Assembly: GCF_024868665.1 (NCBI RefSeq)
Contig: NC_079910.1
Span: 12,457,048-12,521,047 of the forward strand
Source: Triplophysa rosa
Lineage: Eukaryota; Chordata; Actinopteri; Cypriniformes; Nemacheilidae
DNA: 64,000 nt
Direction: 5' to 3'
A program made the position numbers and the translations under genes. Below the pieces are notes generated by a model. That model was not told where the DNA came from. It saw only the letters and a program-made list of their open reading frames with translations, and ran no database searches. Below, in pieces: positions 32,734 through 64,000 of the stretch. Positions within the stretch are counted from its first letter, which is position 1; each line of letters begins with the position of its first letter.

Positions 32734-34438
32734 CAGAAGAGACATCTAAATTATTCAAATGTAAGGTTTAATGGCAGCCGACTTTGTTTTCCTCTCGTGT
32801 ATGTTCCCTCGCTCCGTTTCCTTTGTTAACCGGCCTTAGAAGAGCGGCATCATTCTGCAACATTCCCAGCTACAGCCAGTCCGTTTTCTCAAATCGTCTG
32901 TGAGATCCGCTAGGCTTTGAACAGAGCACATCCTTTTCTCTTTTAACGTAGAAAGAATCCACTCACTTTTTATTCTTTTAGATTTGTTTTGTTCCGAAGG
33001 GATTTGGGAAGGGGTGGGGGTTACGATTCATACTAGTAAAAGTTTGCCAAATCACACGGAATGAGTTACTTGATTCGGTTTGAAATCTGTTTTGCACCAT
33101 GATTCTTGATGGCTGCTTCTTGCTTGGTGTCTCTTGAAGGTATCTCCCTTTGTGGGACGTTGTCTTCTACAGCCTTACAACTTTACAGAACAACACCTCA
33201 AAATAGGTCAATGGAGTGTGTGTATGTGTGTGTGTGCGTGCACTAAATGGGTTCCTTGTCTTTTGAAGTCAAAGGTGAACAAATATTGCTCTCACATCAG
33301 GGTGATAAAATAGAGTTTTCTGATTTCATGTGTCACTCATGATGTATGTTAAATCATTACTAGTTCACATTTGGATATCGGCTCTTTTTATTTTGAAAGT
33401 AAAATGTTCATTTTGTGTCTTTGCTTGATGTGAATGAATGAAAAAAGTGAATAAGGATCATTTCTTAAAACAGTCATTCGGTTCTTCAATGTATTTGACT
33501 GATAATTTGTTATTTCCAGCACACAGACAGATGAATATCTGATGTAATGAACATGCGTCCATGTTTGTAACCCTAGCTTGTTCTTGAAACATTTGGTTAT
33601 ACACAGTGCTACTAATATCAGAGCAACTATATGACATTGATGTATGTATTTTAATGTGTGTTTGCGAATTATGTAAATGGTTAAAAATATTTTTTATTAT
33701 ACATTTCAAAAACTCAACTGACCGCCAGGCATCACTCATCCAGCAGGTTTTATTATTTATGCAGTATATTTTTTAACAAGCCTTTAATACACATATTGAG
33801 TCTTTATGGTGATGTAGTTATGAAATTATTTATCCAATAATTCAAATTATCCATCCAAGGATAATTTATCCTTCATCAAATCAGACCCGACTGGCTTCTA
33901 GATGACTGTGACTGAGATGATGACGTGCTAGAGGGTATCTGATGATAGATCAGCTAACTTACTCTGGGATATTTCATCAGTACAGATCATTGTGTTCATG
34001 GACATTATTCATTTATCGGGGGTGAAATGGAGACAATGGCAAAGTTAGCCGCATTCTTCGTCTAGGTGCACCTTGTACAATGTATGGATATAAAATTTGC
34101 ACCCAAAGTTCTGTTATCTCCATTTCTGTCGTCTTAGTTCATGTTAATACACCACCATCAAGGTTCATGAGTGTACTTAATGCAGTTTTGTCTGAGATTG
34201 TGTAATAACTTTAAAGTACTTTGTAGGTAAAGTCAGAGGGTAGGAGACCGCTCGGATAAAGAGACAGAGAGAGAACTGTTCCCATGGTGCTTTCACGGGA
34301 AAGTCTGTTATTGAAATAGGATTTTAAAAGAGATGAGACAGTTTTAACATAAAATCTTGTACAGTTCTATAGATTTATCATACCTATATTTTTGTTTCGG
34401 TTTACCAGTGAACATTTGATAGTGCTCATTACTTTGTG

Positions 34439-34444
34439 AATAAA
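34439..34444 (+). terminator. sulf2: sulf2 polyadenylation signal AATAAA
   Basis: A canonical hexamer is followed within about 30 bases by a GT-rich CAGTGTGCTC element. It is the only AATAAA I found between the stop codon and the repeat array, and the next gene starts 1.1 kb later. Confidence 0.75.
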
Positions 34445-34489
34445 GTGTTGAATGCCTAAACAGTGTGCTCTATAACTGGTCTTTTTTCA

Positions 34490-35200
34490 TAATAGACAGA
34501 CAGACAGATAGGGAGTATTTTATATGACAGACAGACAGATAGATAGTATTTTATAGACAGATAGATCGAGTATTTTCTATTTTACAGACTGACAGAGAGT
34601 ATTTTGTCTGACAGATATAGATCTAGTTGTATATATTCAATTTTACATACAGACATGGAATTTTGTGTTTTGCAGAAAGAGACAGATACAGTATTTCATA
34701 GACAGACAGATACAGTATTTTATAGACAGACAGATAGATACAGTATTTTATAGACAGACAGACAGATGGAGTATTTTGTATGTATTGGTAACAACCACGG
34801 TGATTTAGTATTTTTTTATAGAAAACAGTGCTTGTGAAGACAGATAGATACAGTATTTTATAGACAGACAGATAGATACAGTATTTTGTGTTTTTTAGAG
34901 AGACAGACAAATACAGTATTTTATAGACAGGCAGACGGACTCAGTATTTTATAGACAGACAGACAGACAGAAACAGTATTTGTATTTTATAGACAGACAA
35001 ATAGATACAGTATTTATATTTTACAGACAGACATATTTTTTGTATTTTATAGACAGAGACATACAGTCAGATATTTTTAGATTATAATAGACTGTATTTT
35101 GTATGACAGACACACACATAGATAGATAAATAGATGGGTAGATAGATATATACAGTATTTTGTATTTTATAGACAGACAGACAGATGGAGTATTTTGTAT
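34490..35200. repeat. GACA/GATA minisatellite with 'CAGTATTTTATA' spacer
   Basis: Irregular units of (GACA)2-4, GATA and ACAGTATTTTATA, about 25-45 bases each, fill most of the sulf2-arhgap39 gap. ORFs here, such as those on the - strand, are repeat artefacts. Confidence 0.88.
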
Positions 35201-35257
35201 ATCGGTAACAACCACGGTGATTTAGTATTTTTTTATAGAAAACAGTGCTTGTGAAGA
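35165..35257. repeat. Second copy of a ~90-bp block duplicated at 34748-34839
   Basis: GATGGAGTATTTTGTAT, GGTAACAACCACGGTGATTT and GAAAACAGTGCTTGTGAAGA occur in both places, 417 bases apart, with only small differences. The second copy abuts unique sequence leading to arhgap39 exon 1. Confidence 0.85.
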
Positions 35258-35540
35258 ACAGCTTGATAGCAGCTGTCTTGTAATGTGTTTACTCGCCAGC
35301 AGATGGCGTCACTACACATCACGTGTGCAGTGAGCGTTCAGATCAGATTAGCAGAAGCAGCAGCAGCGCTGAGTCTGTACTGTAGGGCAGGGAGGGGGGG
35401 ATAACCCACGCAACCACTGTTTGCCGTAAACTCTAGTGGGACACGGAGCCTAAAATCCACATTCACAGCCACAACACAAGCAGAGGACACGCGAAAATCT
35501 CATTGCTTTCACTCCTATTATTTCACACAATGTGAGGATC
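35258..35540 (+). promoter_or_regulatory. arhgap39: Probable arhgap39 promoter / 5' UTR region
   Basis: Unique, less AT-rich sequence with CAG repeats, a CACGTG E-box (35320-35325) and a G-run, directly upstream of the ATG. No TATA box was identified and the transcription start is unknown. Confidence 0.4.
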
Positions 35541-63075
<27,535 letters not shown>

Positions 63076-63244
63076 TAAGGTTGTGCTAATGACTTCCTAA
63101 AAAAACAGAAAAGGAAATAAAAAACTTTTCACAATGTTTGGGTGGTGTTTAGTTGATGGGAAAACACAAAAAAGTTGCACCTGAGTACAACAAAATACTG
63201 CGTCTGGGGTCCTGATATTTGGAATAATGCTTATAACCAGGCAG

Positions 63245-63527
63245 ATTTTGCTCCCCATTGACTACCATAGTAGGAAAAAAACAATGGTAGTCAAAAGTGC
63301 CCCAGAACTGTTTGCTGTCCTGCATTCTTCAAAATGTCTTCTTCTGTGTCCAACAGAACAAAAAAATTTATAAAGTAATTGTTCCTACTATGGGAGTCAA
63401 TGGGGGGAAAGATCTGTTTGGTTATAAGCATTCTTCCAAATATCTTTCCCTGTGTTTTTGGAACAACTCGGAGGTGAGTAAATGATGACAGATTTTTCAT
63501 TTTTGGGTGAAGTATCCCTTTAAATCT
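63245..63527. mobile_element. Palindromic MITE, 'AGTTCACCC' family variant with ACTACCATAGTA centre
   Basis: TTGACTACCATAGTAGG at the left, TCCTACTATGGGAGTCAATG in the middle, and GTAAATGATGACAGATTTTT with TTTTGGGTGAAGTATCCCTT at the right. Closest to the copy at 30131. Confidence 0.75.
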
Positions 63528-63944
63528 TAGTATTATAGCCGGAGGGACAGTCAAACACCGGATCTCTGGACACAGTGAGTGTTCCCAATGAGCATTATTC
63601 AAAATGGATGCAAATCTTATGGAGATCCATGCCAGCTACAATGATGACCTCACACAGGAGTTTCTCTTGCACTCTTTATCATTCTGTCTTTATGTACAAC
63701 TCTCTCACTATTTTCGCTTTCTTTCTCTTTAACTCACATAACAACATATATGGTAGATGTTGTGCCTATATCCGGCTGAAAGAAGTTGTTTTTAGCAAGG
63801 TGAAGACTCATTTAATTTATTCAATTTTAATTTAAAGACCTAAACTAATGGATACGCTTGTTACACAGAATTATAAATCCCCCTCCAGCACTGTTTTCTT
63901 GAGCTATTCTCTATTAAAGCAGTGCAAAATAAATGAAAGGACTA

Positions 63945-64000
63945 AAAATCTGTCATCATTTATTCACCCTCATGTCATTCAAAACATGTATGTGACTCTG
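63945..64000. mobile_element. Palindromic 'AGTTCACCC' MITE, cut by the window end
   Basis: AATCTGTCATCATTTATTCA, CCCTCATGTCATTCAAAACA and TGTATGTGACTCTG are the left-half landmarks in order. Confidence 0.7.

Larger units (their letters stand above)
32111..34465 (+). other. sulf2: sulf2 3' UTR (canonical transcript)
   Basis: Runs from the canonical stop to just past the AATAAA at 34439. The first 568 bases are the alternative coding frame described separately. After 32678 I saw a CCCT run and otherwise no repeats with clear ends. This relatively repeat-free stretch fits a transcribed 3' UTR. Confidence 0.7.

Noticed and set aside
63575..63664. Possible arhgap39 exon (PNEHYSKWMQILWRS or MDANLMEIHASYNDD frame)
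   Set aside because: No matching GT donor and no similarity to ARHGAP39 linker sequence that I can recognise.

Overview
This is vertebrate, almost certainly teleost and probably cypriniform, genomic DNA. The genes are split by GT-AG introns, the protein matches are to vertebrate families, and the introns are packed with short inverted-repeat DNA transposons of a kind common in cyprinid genomes, for example the palindromic family starting 'AGTTCACCCAAAAATGA'. The species cannot be named from the sequence alone.

Two protein genes lie head to tail on the + strand. (1) sulf2, an extracellular heparan-sulfate 6-O-endosulfatase, is complete for coding sequence. Twenty coding exons between 6103 and 32110 join in frame to 886 codons (human SULF2 is about 870). 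The polyadenylation signal is at 34439. A non-coding 5' exon probably ends near 1494. (2) An ARHGAP39 (Vilse/CrossGAP)-type RhoGAP begins about 1 kb downstream. A 14-base first coding exon (35541-35554) is followed by a 27-kb intron and then an exon with two WW domains (62634-63074). The rest of the gene, including MyTH4 and RhoGAP domains, lies beyond the window.

The most interesting observation is at the 3' end of sulf2. The expected vertebrate C terminus (GQIWEGWEG, then stop) ends at 32110. A second reading frame with strong coding character starts in the same terminal exon and stays open to 32678. It becomes exactly in frame if exon 17 (ending 29381) is spliced directly to the terminal exon, skipping a 34-base exon and a 54-base exon. 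The product would have 1046 residues with a new 199-residue acidic tail. I do not recognise the tail as a known domain.

Layout: 1-1494 upstream and probable 5' exon; 1495-6031 intron with a few repeats; 6103-32110 sulf2 coding exons, with an intact DD37E Tc1/mariner element in intron 2 and a long foldback element in intron 4; 32111-34465 sulf2 3' UTR, containing the alternative frame; 34490-35257 GACA-rich minisatellite with a duplication; 35258-35554 arhgap39 5' region; 35555-62633 arhgap39 intron 1, with a hAT MITE, a minisatellite-bearing foldback element, a nested MITE pair, a BED-finger transposon fragment and many palindromic MITEs; 62634-64000 arhgap39 exon 2 and the start of its next intron. 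I saw no CRISPR array, rRNA or convincing tRNA.
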